From: Symsagittifera roscoffensis
Lineage: Eukaryota > Xenacoelomorpha > Acoela > Convolutidae
Length of the DNA stretch: 64,000 bases
Direction of reading: 5' to 3'
Assembly: GCF_963678635.1 (NCBI RefSeq)
Contig: NC_087068.1
Location: 54,274,213-54,338,212 of the forward strand
The notes beneath the pieces were generated by a model. That model was not told where the DNA came from and made no database searches. It saw only the letters and a list, made by a program, of their open reading frames with translations. This document shows, piece after piece, positions 31,886 through 43,559 of the stretch. How positions within the stretch are numbered: the stretch's first letter is position 1; each line of letters begins with the position of its first letter. A program made the position numbers and the translations under genes.

Positions 31886-34031
31886 GATGTTTGTTCTCTT
31901 TTTCTTAAGCCAAGTTGTACTATTTGATTAGTATGTCTTAGAGTAATGAAAACCTCTTAGGAATTATTGAATATTAACAAAGGTTATTAAAAATAAGATA
32001 AGGAAATTAAAAAATTTCTTTGGGAAAAAAAAATTTCTAAAAACTTTTCTAAGTTTTTCAAGTTTTTTATTCGCTGAAACCTTAACTGAAACCTGAAACT
32101 TTGTTCAGGTGAAGTTTTATTGATGCTATGGTATGGTTAACAATATATCTTTATGCCTTTATTGGTTATTATTGGTTCAAAACTTAATTTTTTTGTTAAA
32201 ACTTTTTAGAAATTTTTTTGACTGAAACGATAAGCTGAAACCTGAAACTATGGTAGCTGAAGTTGAGTTTTTTTAATCTTAAAATTTTCTATACGCTTTA
32301 TTATATCTGGTTTTCGCTTTATCTTGCAAAAAAATTCGAGAAAACCGAATCTTTTGATATCTTAAACTTAGTTTTTGAAAACTCAAACGTAAAACTCTTA
32401 AACTCTCTCAAACACGGTGCATGAAAACAAAAAGTTGGTTTTTGATAGCTGGTCTAGTGTAAATTAGAATTTTGAGCAGGTTTGTAACTTCAAAATCAAA
32501 AATTTGTTTGCGGAAACCTAAGTTTTTGGGGCTGAAACTATAATTTCTTTAACTGAAACTATGGTTTGACCACTTGGTTTTAGAGTTTTGAGATTGGAAA
32601 TTTAGGTTAGTCTCTCTAATATATTTCTATTTCAGCAATAAAATTGCCAAAAAGATGAAAATTTTAGCCTAAAACGACGATTTTAGTTTTGTGAACCTAT
32701 AAGTTTGAGGGCTCAAACTAACACCTTCTAGAAGTTTTTTGAGTTTAAAAATTTGTTAGTGCATTAAGGATTCCTATTATCTTTCAATATTTTACAAAAA
32801 TTTCACTTGGGAAGCAAGATTTTTGGGTCTGAAACCAAAAACATCAATTCTGAAACGTACGTTTCAGCCTTAGGAACTAAATTCTAAAACTGATTTGGTG
32901 GGTTTTAACACTGTTAGTTTTCTCTAGAAAGTCAAAATTCGGCGTTCGGAGCTCAATTTTGAGACCAAAAACTCACTTTTTGTGTTCTGAAACCTGAAAC
33001 TAACAAAAACGTACCATTTAAGACCAGGTTTTTGACTTATGGTATCCAAATTTGGGTTTGACTAGTTCAACTTTTGCTGTTTTACCCGAATCCGTTTACA
33101 GAAACTTAAAATTTTGACCGGAAACTATACTTATTTTAACTGAAACGTTTGACCCTATAACTGAAACCTAGACTGAAAACAAAAAAATTTTGGCTGGTAA
33201 AAATCAATTTTTCAGTGCTTATGCTATCATATGAAACCTAGTTTATCAATATAAAGTGGATGTGTCAGTGTTTTGGACTTAGTTTTTGTTGTGAAACCTG
33301 ATATTTTTGTGCTAAAACTAAACCTTGGTGTTTGGTGTTATGTGGTTAACATTTAAGATTGGGTTTCAGTGCGTATTCTTATTGTTTATTAGGTGTATAT
33401 TTAAACTGTGTCATAAAAAACCAATGATTTATTAAAAAACACGCAAATCCGTTCCTTCCTTCTTGGTTTTTTTTTATTTTCTTCCTTAGTGCAGAAATTG
33501 GTAGCTTTACTGGTGGATGATTTAGGTTCAAGTTACGTTAAGGTGGATATAATTAAAATGAGTTTAAGAAAAATTGAGGATAAGCCTCGAGAATTGATGA
33601 AGGATCAGAATAAATAGCAACAAGCGTGGATGGTTTGAGATAATGTGATGAAGAATTCAATTTATCATACAATTTAGGGTACTCTTAGATTGCACATATG
33701 ACCACTTAACCCCCTCGAAAAACAATGAAGATATGTAATAAGTTTTTGAGCACTTTAGTTTAATATAGAATTTCGTTAATTTTGGTGATGATAACTTTGA
33801 ACTGAAGTTTTGGCATGTAATTAGTGGATTACTGGACAAAACGGGTATATCTTACTAGCAGACTTAGGCAGAGAACAATTCTTTCAGAAATTTTATATAT
33901 TATTATTATAATAGATAATAGTTAAGTTCATGAGCTAATGTCAGTTAGAAAGCCGTCTAATAGACCTCGAGATGGAGGAATATCGTGGGCGACTGCTAGC
34001 GCAGGGGATGCTTTCGCAAGAACCCTACTAG
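31886..34031 (-). other. Leader of element B with a GAAAC-motif array
   Basis: No convincing minus-strand ORF. Between about 32060 and 33340 the plus strand holds about nineteen GAAAC, many as CTGAAACCTGAAACT or CTGAAACTAT, far more than base composition predicts, almost all in the same orientation. A short plus-strand ORF at 33938-34030 (MSVRKPSNRPRDGGISWATA) has unusual G+C for the area and abuts the 0.55-kb repeat; it may be a fragment of a host exon. Confidence 0.45.
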
Positions 34032-34584
34032 GCATAAACCGGCGGCTGATTCAATCTTTAATTATTCAGGTTTCACCTGCTCCTTTGTTCTCCCTTTCTT
34101 ATAAGGGAATTTTCAACTAGTTTTTATTTGATTTTTTCAAATCAAATATCTTCAACTTATTAGTCCTCTTTGAAGAAAACCGCAGCCTTCAGTTTGTCTG
34201 ATTAAAAATTCGTATTACTTTCTCTGATGCATCATATTGCAGGTGCATCTATGCTAAATCAAAGCAAGGAGAATTTTAGTGCAGCCGGCAAGACTGCTAA
34301 AAATTTATCTAGTTTGTTTCAAATTAAGTTAAAAGGAACGTATTAATAATCGCCGCCCTTTTAAAATATTGAGCATGAAAAAATGAGAAAAATTGGACAA
34401 GTATTTAAAAAGGAGTGGATTTTCAAAACAAGATTTTATAGTCCTAACAAGAGTAAATCAGTCAATATCTGATTTAGTGAAAAGAGGCTTTAATTTAAAT
34501 GGCACGCTCCAATTTAGAATTGGGTCGCTAAATAAACAATTAAGACAATGGTCTTTTGTGTGTGTAGTATTTCGCAATACTACA
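34032..34584 (-). repeat. 0.55-kb direct repeat, candidate 5' LTR of element B
   Basis: Partner of 16951-17502, about 98-99% identical by eye, so the duplication is young or has been homogenised. Ends on the plus strand in the same 9-bp-arm inverted repeat (34563-34584). The inner border with the leader (34031/34032) shows no obvious tRNA primer-binding site. Confidence 0.5.
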
Positions 34585-34840
34585 CTATCCTGAGTTTTTT
34601 TGGAGCACATCTCGCGTTACAAATAACAAACATTAAAAACTAAATTTTGAATTTTTTTCTGGATAAAAACAGATACTCTTTTTCTTTTGTTTTAGCTTCT
34701 CAAACAATTTTCCTTTTCCATTGCATAGAAAAGTTTTTGGACACAGTTTCTGAAGTTTTGCAGACGCATTCCATATACTATGCAAATCATGTAAATTTTT
34801 TTTCCAGCCCGTTTATTCATTTAAGTTTTATGCTTTTTAG

Positions 34841-35731
34841 CTATCATTAATTCCACAAACCATAATAGAGGATCTAAAAGAGGCTACAAAGTATCCGGGT
34901 CAGCTGAGCCGATTGATTTACTTTTTTTCGTCGCCGATGGGAAACCATCTTCTAGATGATATTTGGAATCTGAGATTGTCCATTTTTTCAACGAATGAAA
35001 GGAATTTGTTGAAATGGACTGAAATTACCGAGAAAGAAGAAGAAAACCGACAATATCAAAAGGACATGCAGAAAGTTTGGGACGAAAATTACTTGATTCT
35101 TCTCGAACATCGAAACGAACAGCTTGAACAAAAAAGGCAGTGGTCTGCTTTAAACGAAGCTTACGCAAAAGCGATTCGGCTACTTGACCCAACGACGTAC
35201 AACATTTTAAAAGCGTTTTCGAAGCTTTTTGGTGTTAAACAAACGAATATTATTCAAGATACTCTGTTCTTAGTAGGCGATATGACAAAATACTGGTCGG
35301 GCGAATTAGATGGTCATCATATTGCTGATCAAAGTGCCCGCAAATATGTTGCAGGTTTGGCTACAAAAACAGGTGCCGCGGGCGGGGCAGGTGTGGGTTC
35401 AGCTATGGGAGCCTTGTATGGAGGATCGATTGGGTCTGTTATTGGAGCAGGTGTCGGAGCTTTGGCTGGTTCTTATACTTTGCAATACCTAGCCGATGTG
35501 CTATACTTTAATTTATTGGACTATTTTCGACCGTTATCGGAGAGAGAAAAGACTCTTTCTATGGCATATCGTTTTATGGAACTGCATCATGATGCGTCGA
35601 AACAAGAAGTTGAGCATAATTATCGAATGCTGGCCAAAAAATACCACCCTGACCAGGGCGGCAAACACGAAGATTTTCTCGCTCTTCAAGCAAGCAGAGC
35701 GATTATCACACAATCGAGACAACATTTGTAA
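34841..35731 (+). CDS. Last exon of a glycine-zipper J-domain protein (DNAJ-like)
   Basis: A 3' splice site (CTTTTTAG) ends at 34840 and the frame is open for 296 codons to the stop at 35729-35731. Order: helical, charged N-terminal part with a coiled-coil-like stretch (about 50-110), a hydrophobic glycine zipper (about 172-211: repeated Gxxx G/A, as in AAGGAGVGSAMGALYGG) and a C-terminal J domain (about 237-296) with HPD at 269-271 inside KKYHPDQGG. HPD is the Hsp70-stimulating loop. A C-terminal J domain behind a membrane-inserting glycine zipper suggests an Hsp70 co-chaperone at a membrane. Earlier exons were not identified; the candidate pieces at 33938 or 34243 are unproven. No break, so likely a living host gene. 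Confidence 0.75.
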   Translation, partial: LSLIPQTIIEDLKEATKYPGQLSRLIYFFSSPMGNHLLDDIWNLRLSIFSTNERNLLKWTEITEKEEENRQYQKDMQKVWDENYLILLEHRNEQLEQKRQWSALNEAYAKAIRLLDPTTYNILKAFSKLFGVKQTNIIQDTLFLVGDMTKYWSGELDGHHIADQSARKYVAGLATKTGAAGGAGVGSAMGALYGGSIGSVIGAGVGALAGSYTLQYLADVLYFNLLDYFRPLSEREKTLSMAYRFMELHHDASKQEVEHNYRMLAKKYHPDQGGKHEDFLALQASRAIITQSRQHL

Positions 35732-36006
35732 CATATTCAAAATATTCACAACGAACTTGAAAGTGATTTCGTAAAGTTGTTATTTCTGAATTTTCATGTG
35801 TCCGATTACACCACCGACAACTGACCCAAGCTTCAACTCATCTACCTAGTCTAGAGTGACCTAATATATGATTTGAGATAATTTTTTCCATATACATTCT
35901 TATCACTGTTCACATTCTGCCCAATTTTTATGAGCGCGCATATATAAAATCTGTAATATCGAACTCACCATGAAATTATTCAGATATTCCGATAATTTTA
36001 TAATCT
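35732..36006. other. Spacer between the J-domain gene and element D
   Basis: AT-rich; likely the 3' UTR of the J-domain gene followed by intergenic DNA. Nothing else is recognised. Confidence 0.3.
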
Positions 36007-36303
36007 TGTTGTTTTCAATTTTTGATGCGATAACTCTTGTCCGATAACTCAGAATTTCCTTGAAATTGTTTTTAAACCATTTGAAATTAAGTCCGGAATT
36101 TCTCATAGAGTAATTTCGGATAAAGTACACCATCTGTTCATCACGCTATCTTATTTTCGGCCGGATAGATTCGTGCGACTTCTTAGCCTAATACCAATCA
36201 TGATCTACTCTTATGTCTCCTAGTCTCAAAAAATCTTGCGTACACTGGTATTTGCGAGGTTTTGAATCAAGAACTGCTCAAGAAGTTAGCTTTTTTCTCT
36301 TCT

Positions 36304-36329
36304 GGCTGAAACTATAAATAGTTTCAGCC
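36304..36329. promoter_or_regulatory. LTR hairpin with TATAAATA at its centre
   Basis: Perfect 12-bp arms (GGCTGAAACTAT and ATAGTTTCAGCC) separated by two bases, giving TATAAATA in the middle. The right LTR has a slightly damaged copy at 47105-47130 and the element A LTR a diverged one near 12687-12710. A TATA-like core in a palindrome is a plausible core promoter or factor site; inference only. Confidence 0.4.
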
Positions 36330-36662
36330 TTACAAGTTTTTTTTGACGTTTTAGTCATGGACCATGATTGGTTAGTTCTAAGTATTTTATAGAGATGGTT
36401 ATCAAGAACATAAAAGGATATAAAAAATATTTGTTTTGGACTGGTTCCACCCATCTGGGCTTCAGAAATTTTTTTGGAGTGAATTCTTTTGAAACAGCGA
36501 AGGCGCGATGAGGCTTAGTTGTCTTCATAAAGAGAGAAGGAGTACAGTTGCTTGTGTTGAAGAAGTAGGTCTCGTGTATCGTGATTGAGTTGAGGATGGG
36601 GTCTAGGTTGCAGACTTATATAGTGATTCTTTGATTTCGTTAAGTAGAGCGAGGCTACGTTC

Positions 36663-36866
36663 TTAACTTTCCATCAAATAGCAAAATAGGATCTGACTTC
36701 TCTGTGTGAAGCGCCACATGACAAGGATTTTTTTGAATTCAAACTGAGTTAGCCATTGTTCTTGTTCAATGGATACCTTTGCTGCGATATTTGCTCCAGA
36801 AAACAATCCTGAGAGGGTTGTTACTACGGTAACAAACCAATAGATTTGCCACTTTAGAGTCGGAAT
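36663..36866 (-). pseudogene. LTR-encoded small membrane ORF, left copy (start codon lost)
   Basis: Same reading frame as 47492-47695 with no stop, but the initial ATG is ATT (36864-36866). See the right copy. Confidence 0.35.
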
Positions 36867-37262
36867 GTCGTCAAATTTTATGTGTCGCTTTGCTGCTCGT
36901 TCTCTTTGCTCTCAGAAATATTTTTACATTATATATTTATATCTTCACCATATTAGTAATTTCAGTTTAAGTTATGATTGCTGTTAATTTTTTAGCGAAA
37001 GCGTTTTGTATTAGTTGTGATTATTTTAAAGAACTGCTCATCCTAGAGATACTCTAATCAAACATATTTGAGTGTGTCATAAGTGTGGTGTAGCCTGGTG
37101 GATGAGGCCGGCTATAGAGCATGCTCGGGACGTCCTTTACTAGTGGGTTAGGCTAGTTTAGGGAGTATATTTTTAACGTCTCTTTGAGCAGGGTCTCTTT
37201 TCATGTTTAACATTTTTCCTGTTTTTTATTTGGTATTTTTTCTCATTGTTTTTTTAGTTGTG

Positions 37263-38103
37263 CCCTTTTTTCAAAAATGGATTGTTTTGATTTGTGGGGC
37301 TCTTTTGATGTTTTTGTGTTTCAAGTGATTTTCATAAAATTGCAGATCGCTGTTCAAAAGAATAATTTATCTACTTTTAATCTGGGTTTAATCTGGTTTA
37401 ATCCTTATAACTTTCTCATACATGCGGCTGGTTTTGTTGCATTAGTAAGCTGCGTTGGTTAGCTTAAGCATATTCATACTTCGATCCAACCGGGTTAAAG
37501 GAAGGTTTTGAAACGCGTGAAAGTAACTTAAGATTGTTATCAGTTAGTTTGTTAAACTTAAATCTCATTTCTTAAGCAGTTCTTTATGAACTAATGTGGG
37601 TGATTGAAATAAGAAAATTTGAGTTTATAAACTTGAATACACATAAAAATGTTACTGCAATTATTTTTTTGCTCATTCATAATTTGTTGCTTCGTTTTTG
37701 TAATTTACAGTGTTGTGATCAGTTTGATGCTACATATTAAATTCATTTCATGTAATTGATTCGTTTCAAAAATAAGATTACAAAAATGAAAGTTTGAACC
37801 AGATTTTGATTTTTTTAAATTTTTTTTCTTCAAGATTAGATGATTTGATGCAGTACGTAAAATTTATAAGCTATGGTGATGTTTATATAGATTTATGAAT
37901 TGTAAAACGGTGGGGGTTGCGAGATGGTGAACTGTGATGGAAGTTTTTTTTATTTAAATTTTAGTAAGTGTGAGTATGTGTGAGTTTATTCTTTAGTGTA
38001 ACGTTGTGAGAACAATTAATATCTCGTTCTTTTGGTGCTACAAAGTTGAACGTTAGTGCAAAAGGGTCAAATTTACTTAAATATAGTTCTTAAGTTTTTG
38101 TGT
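37263..38103. other. Internal 3' non-coding end of element D
   Basis: AT-rich, no convincing ORF. Begins with the polypurine tract beside the LTR (37263-37286 on -). Nothing else is recognised. Confidence 0.35.
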
Positions 38104-39094
38104 TCAGTGGTTCAAGATCAATGACAAAATCAAACTCTTTGCTACCAAAGTGTGCTGTCGTGTGCTGTCGAGATGAAAGATGTATTCGGTTTTGATGAAA
38201 AACATTTCTGTTATTTGTGAATTGTACGCCGGGTCAGTATGATACGATGAGTCTTCCATAGATCGGACAACCGTGTGATCATAGTGGTTGATTGAATATC
38301 GGTTAGCTTTTTGTGCAATGAAATGGTTAACTGTTTGATTTAATCCTATATTAGTGAATTGATTCAATTGTAGTGCATTGGTTGATTCATTAATTATTGT
38401 ATCACATAGTTCAATATTGTCGACGTTCTTTCTTAATGTCACTTTTAGTGGGTTAGTAAAAATATAAAATGAAATTCAGGAGAGGGTTGGTAGGAGGTTA
38501 TATTCATCAACGTACTGGACTTGTTCGGCTTGGTTTTTCGCGTTGTAGTAAATGTACTGGGAAGAAGGGAACATTATTTATTAAAAACGATGGTGTATTG
38601 GTATGACGTATTGGGATGATGATTTCAAAGGAGTCTATATGGTTGTGGGCGATTTGTAAGAATCTGTGTTGGGTTATTTGGTTGTTTGCTTTTCATAAGA
38701 ATACGTTGTGCACAGATGGGAGCAATGTGGACTGATGTTATGTATAATGCGGAAGTGCAAGCGGAATGTGTCAGTTGTGAATACTTAGTGAGTTTTTAGT
38801 GTGATGAAGTTGTTGCTGACTAGCAATTAAATTGTCTAAGTCATGCTCAAGCTGGTCATCAGTAATGGGGATGGATACGTCGGGTGCATCATTGGATAGG
38901 TGGGAATGGGGGGTAGCGTCAGTATGTGAAGAAGTGGGATTGGAGTTTTCAACAGGGGTAGCGGGAGTTATATGTTGAAAAAGCGGTTCAGAAAAAAATG
39001 GGACTAGACTCGCTGTCCAAAAATTCACCGGGTGTGTCGACTTCGGAGTTATTGAAGTTAGAGTTAGTGTTAAGAACGGCTTGGGTTCAGTCAT
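38104..39094 (-). CDS. Two ORFs downstream of the element D envelope
   Basis: 39094-38771 (107 codons) is Pro/Thr/Ser-rich with an acidic DDQLEHDLDNLIASQQQ; it could be a cytoplasmic tail of the envelope. 38442-38104 (112 codons) has NVDNIELCDTIINEST and RYSINHYDHTVVRSMEDSSY, without a known domain. Both lie after the transmembrane region, where element B keeps its accessory ORFs, so accessory genes are possible. Confidence 0.35.
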
Positions 39095-39425
39095 CAGAAT
39101 CCATGTGTGGTGAGTTAGATGTAAAACTGGGTAGGCGGGAAGAGGTGAAGTCAGATATTTTGATAAGAGAGTCGTGGCGTTTGAGATTAGATGGATAGGC
39201 TAGGGAACGGTTGAGAGACGCAAATTGTCGGCTCTTCGTAGGCTAAAAAAATGATTGCTGTGAGATCGAAAACTTCCTGTGTGTGGTTACTCGATAATTT
39301 GTTCATATGTGTCGTCGAATTTATTTGTTTGAAGTGTTATTTGAGATATGGGTCTTCATTGTAGGTAGTTAATGTGTAACATGCGTTCTACTGAGATCGC
39401 ATTACTGTAATTTTGTTGAATTAAT

Positions 39426-42400
39426 TTAAAGTGTTATTGATTCGTAAGCTCTGTATGTGTTGTGTTGCTTTAGTCGTAATATTTTTATTGTCATGAGGAG
39501 CGTCGTTTGGTTTTGTCGATAATTTTTTATGCCATACTCTAATTTGTGCATCAAAAAGAATCTAATTATTCCTGCGAGTAAAATTCTTGCTACAGTATCT
39601 TGTCTATTTTCTTGTGTGTATTGCATATGTAGTATAGTTTCAATTAAGTAGTGAGAAAGAAATCCTATAAAGTTAAGCAATACGCAGAATTAATTCAATT
39701 CTTCTTTGATATGTAAGTTGAGCTGAGTTCATTTTTGATATGTAGAAATTTAAAACTCTTGATTGATGATATATCTTGTGGGTAACATTTTTCTCCATTT
39801 AGATAAAAATAACCATTAATGTCCTGAAAAAATCCACTACAGTCTTGTCGATACATGTCTGGGAACAGCACGTTTTCGGGGATTTTGGTCAAATGATTGT
39901 CTTTGGATATCAACTGTGGTGTACGAATGCGATGTGCTTCTGATTTTGAGTATATGCCTATGGATTATAAATCCATGTTAAGTTTCGAGCTATCGCGCGG
40001 ATGCTTTCAGATGAAAATTTTTTAAAGGTGGCATTAAAGTAGGGTCTGCTGTGAGAAGATAATTTTTATCTTCGTTCAGATTAAGCTGTTCTACACTATG
40101 GCCATTTTCAGATCCACATGGAGTAGGTGTATACCAAAAATACGTTCGTCGCGATAGTGTGTTTACAAAATGTGCTTTGTTTTTTTCTAAACTTTTAAAT
40201 AGTAAATAGCTATACTTTGGTAGCATCTTTCATCAAATACATAGAGTGGTGACACCTTTTAAGTGCAAGTGTAATATCAGTGAATGATTCCTTCATAATC
40301 AATGAAGTAGGGGCGGTTACCTGATAAGAAGTATCCTTCATAGGCTTTTTTGAGTACAGCTAATGCGAGAGATTGCCATATTTGCGCAAGTTCTTATTCA
40401 CATAAATGATGCAGTGTTTCGAGTTCTGAAAAAGACATTTCTTGAAAAAGTCTGCTAAATGTGTTGTCAAGTTTCATATCAAGGCGAATATTATAATGAA
40501 TGGTGCCAAAATATGTGTTTTTCATTAGTGATAGTTCTTGTAATCGAGTACTATCACGATTATCATGAAGAACGTTTCCTCCAATGTGTCCATAGTTTTT
40601 GTGTAATGTTATCGGGATGTACGATTTTCCGTCTTCTCTATTTTGATTTGTATCTGCAACTTCAAATATTAATTTTTCTGTTTTCATGTCAAAACTTTTT
40701 TCGTACTGAACTAGTATTTCTGAAGATTGGGTACAAAAAAGTGGATTTGAGTTTTATAATTTCGTTTCAGCGTAAGTTTGAAAAGGCGTTGAACTTTTTT
40801 CGGTTCCGAGTATATTTTTATAATGATTTGGGTTCGATCTTTTTTATCTGGATGTCTTTTATCATCAAAAAGTATGGATTCTACAAATAAAATTTTTGAT
40901 CAAATTTTATCATTCAAGCGTGAAATTTACCAGCTTGGAATGTGGTACATGTGGGTTCTGGAAACCAGACTACGGTTGCCTCTGTTCGTGTAGTGGGATC
41001 GCAATAGGATCATTTTTACAAGCTAACCTTATTCGTTGATAAGTACAGTGTCATATTTCAAATCACGCGTTAGTTGTACTTTTTCTAGTTATATCGTCCA
41101 ATCGAAAATCATTAGTTCTTGATATCTTGAATTTTATGCGTCGGTTTTACAGTTTGAGGGATTATTTATTCCAATATTAGGTATTCAACTTTTTATCGTG
41201 GATGTCATAAGTTAATTCGTCCGTGCGCACTATGATAAGGGAATTTTTCATTTGGTTGAATATGACCATGTTGTTGTTGAGCATGGAGCGCGGAGTCTAG
41301 AAAAACGTGAAAAATAAATAATTTTTGATCGTTGTTTTTATTATTGACTAATTTTAGACCTTTTAATTCATTTTTACAATCTTCAGGGTCAAGGTTTAGT
41401 AACTTTCGATATTATTTGACAGAATGATTTATGATCGAGTCTGTTTTTGTTATTGTTTGAACATTGGGAGCAATGTACTCTCCTTTCAAAGAAACTTCTT
41501 GTAAACTTATATTATGTTAGATTTGTAGTGCGGGCTTTTGAGTGAGAGGTTGCATTTACATTTGTTGATTCAATTTCTTGTGGCTCAGATTCACATTGTG
41601 GTTAATTTATCTTCACAAACATATAGGGCGACAGGGAGATATTGTTGTCCTGTTCGGGGTGAGCGATTTTTATGGCTTGTTGGTTCAAGGTGTACTAAAA
41701 AGGAAAGGTTATTTTTGATAGAATAGTTGAAGTATACATGTTTATGAGAGTCCTAAAAAGGGATTTTCTGGAGAGGTAGTGATTTAACTTGGATTTCTGG
41801 TTGTGACTGTGGCAGTGGGTGATGTACTGAAATGTTTATTTCTACAGTGGTTTCAAATTTTGAAACTAAACTACGTTGTGAAATTCTTTGAATGTTATGT
41901 TCTTGACTATCAATTTGGATACCGTTTCGATAATGTAGTCTTTTGAATTCCCAATTATGGAGGCGCTTACTATCGAGGTGTTGTCCAAACAGTGGATGAT
42001 GTGCTACAAATGAATTACAATCGAGGCGTAAGGATTTACTAGTGCTTTGTAATTCGCGATATCTGTCGTTTAATAAATAGTAAAAGTTGCGGGGAACGGT
42101 GCTAATCCTGTTATCGAAGGTGTGAATTTAAGAGATAGTAGGTGGCAGAGGGGTGGCAGTTAAGTAGGTGGGAGAGGGGTACATTTTTTGTGCTTTGGGA
42201 AAAATCTAGGGGTTGATGTTGGGGCTAAGGGTATGTTGAATTGAACTCTTGGTGTTGTTAGGTTTCTGATGGGTCTGGGATGGAAGATTTATCTGTCCAT
42301 GGTATTTGTTGGACTTCAGTTTTGGCTCGAATATCTTGTCCTGTTGAAGTCTTGTTGTGTTGAGGGGTAGCTATTATATGCTGCTTCGTAACATGGTTTG

Positions 42401-42691
42401 CTGAGGGGTGCGTAACTGGGGATCTTGTGGTGGGTTGCTGGATGGGGAATTTTTTGTTGGGGTTGTGGTAATAATTTTGACATTTACGTATTGTTTTTTC
42501 GATGTACTATCTATGTTTGTAGTTTGACAATATTCTTCAGCAAAATGATTATTAGAACAGTTGCTGGTCCGAAGGCATTCCTTGCTTTTGCTTATACGCC
42601 TATTAAACGTGAAGATGAGAGCAGATATCGAAGTGAGAAAAATCTTTAACTGAATTATAAGGCCTTTCTTATTCAGCAAACTTCGTATCAT
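39426..42691 (-). pseudogene. env: Envelope-like gene of element D
   Basis: From 42691: a hydrophobic anchor (LIIQLKIFLTSISALIFTF), a Pro/Thr-rich segment, RYREL and RLDCNSFVAHHPLFGQ (about 42060-41980), then at 40687-40394 LDMKLDNTFSRLFQEMSFSE and further down SGNRPYFIDYEG, which correspond in order to the LHLGAKLGYIM and LTGNRSMFLDTDG parts of the element B envelope. A membrane-rich segment lies at 39680-39426. Many stops and frameshifts. The N-terminal half differs from B. Confidence 0.5.
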
Positions 42692-43559
42692 TTGGAAAAC
42701 TTCTTTAGTGTCGTACCTGAGTAGGGGGTCAATAGTTTGGGAAAGAGAAAGGTACGTTTGAATAAAGGAAAGAAAAATATAAACTGTGTACTAAAAATTA
42801 GGAAAATTTTAGTTAGAATTTCCAGAATATCGTTTATAAAAAAAACTAATTGTTAAAATTGTAGAAAAAAATGTTAGAAAAGGTTGAATAAAGGTTTTAA
42901 GAATCTGTTGAAATGAGTTGAGAGTGATTATTCGAGAAATTGCTTTGTCGCAGACTTTTGTTTTTTCGAAGCTATGCCAAGTTAGGTCGATTTTTTTATT
43001 GATTTTTGACGAGTGGGTTGGATTTGAAGAATTTCTGGTGACGGGAAATCTGGGGGCTTAGGTGTTGAGCTACTGATTCTTGTTCTTAACTATGGGATGA
43101 TCACGTTTTTTTGAGATATTTAGCTTTAGGTGGAGTGATTGGGTTGTTTTTGTCATGAGGCTTATTTATTTTTTTCTTTTCGGTGGTATAAATTTAGACA
43201 ATACTGTTGCTTCTTCTGATGGTTGAGAGAAGGGGGTTTCAACTTTTAAATGATAATTATTCAAGTTGTCAACTGTAGGTGCATTGCTTATATTTGACCT
43301 GGAGGTCTTGGAGTTGGAGCTATAGATTTAGTTCAAGCTGGATTCATATCGGCTATTAATAGTGTTGCCGGTTGAGTCAAAAGTGAGATGATATCAATTA
43401 ATTTGATTGGTTGATTTTGAACTAGGTCTTTCTGAGAAATACAAAATAGAAAATTGGATTTATGTGTCTAAAAAAATTGAAAATTAAATATGATGTAAAT
43501 TTCTATGACAATTAAAAGACTCCTACTAATTAATCAGAGGGTTGTTGGAAGTTCTTTAT
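42692..43559. other. AT-rich linker in element D
   Basis: No sustained ORF. Around 42960-43060 it matches 4440-4540 of element A, so it is native family sequence between integrase and envelope-like gene. Confidence 0.4.

Larger units (their letters stand above)
16951..34584 (-). mobile_element. Element B: 17.6-kb retrovirus-like element with envelope and many accessory ORFs
   Basis: On the minus strand from 34.6 kb: candidate 5' LTR, leader with a GAAAC motif array, two small ORFs of family 3, gag, protease, RT, RNase H, integrase, envelope, three family-1 ORFs, three or four family-2 ORFs, two RING ORFs, a third family-3 ORF, a third zinc protein, a coiled-coil ORF, candidate 3' LTR. Core genes are Ty3/gypsy type. 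The purine tract AAAAAAAAGGTGAGT directly precedes the candidate 3' LTR (17503-17517, read on -). At about 16.5 kb internal length it is two to three times a usual gypsy element. Gag and pol are broken; env is open. Confidence 0.75.
36007..37262 (-). repeat. Element D 3' LTR
   Basis: Matches 46802-48088 over the full length with scattered substitutions (roughly 5-8%) except a nearly identical island (36650-36960). The minus-strand end reads AACAACA; the start is CAACT, not TG. Contains the hairpin at 36304-36329. Confidence 0.75.

Noticed and set aside
32060-33340. Interferon-type response element made of paired GAAA
   Set aside because: Spacing here is GAAACCTGAAAC, not the two-base spacing of that site; no evidence of such a pathway.
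32060-33340. CRISPR array
   Set aside because: Motif spacing is irregular, units are short and diverged, and the genome is eukaryotic.
34393-34593. Plus-strand ORF shared by both 0.55-kb repeats (also at 17311)
   Set aside because: Shared only because the repeats are nearly identical; no acceptable ATG and the frame does not survive beyond the repeat end.
35310-35774. Overlapping plus-strand ORFs of 60 and 92 codons
   Set aside because: Out-of-frame shadows of the J-domain exon.
38998-39198. Plus-strand 66-codon ORF
   Set aside because: Antisense to the Pro/Thr-rich ORF of element D; no independent support.
42374-42691. Independent accessory gene with a membrane segment
   Set aside because: The same segment leads the envelope-like region in both A and D, so it was treated as its N-terminus.
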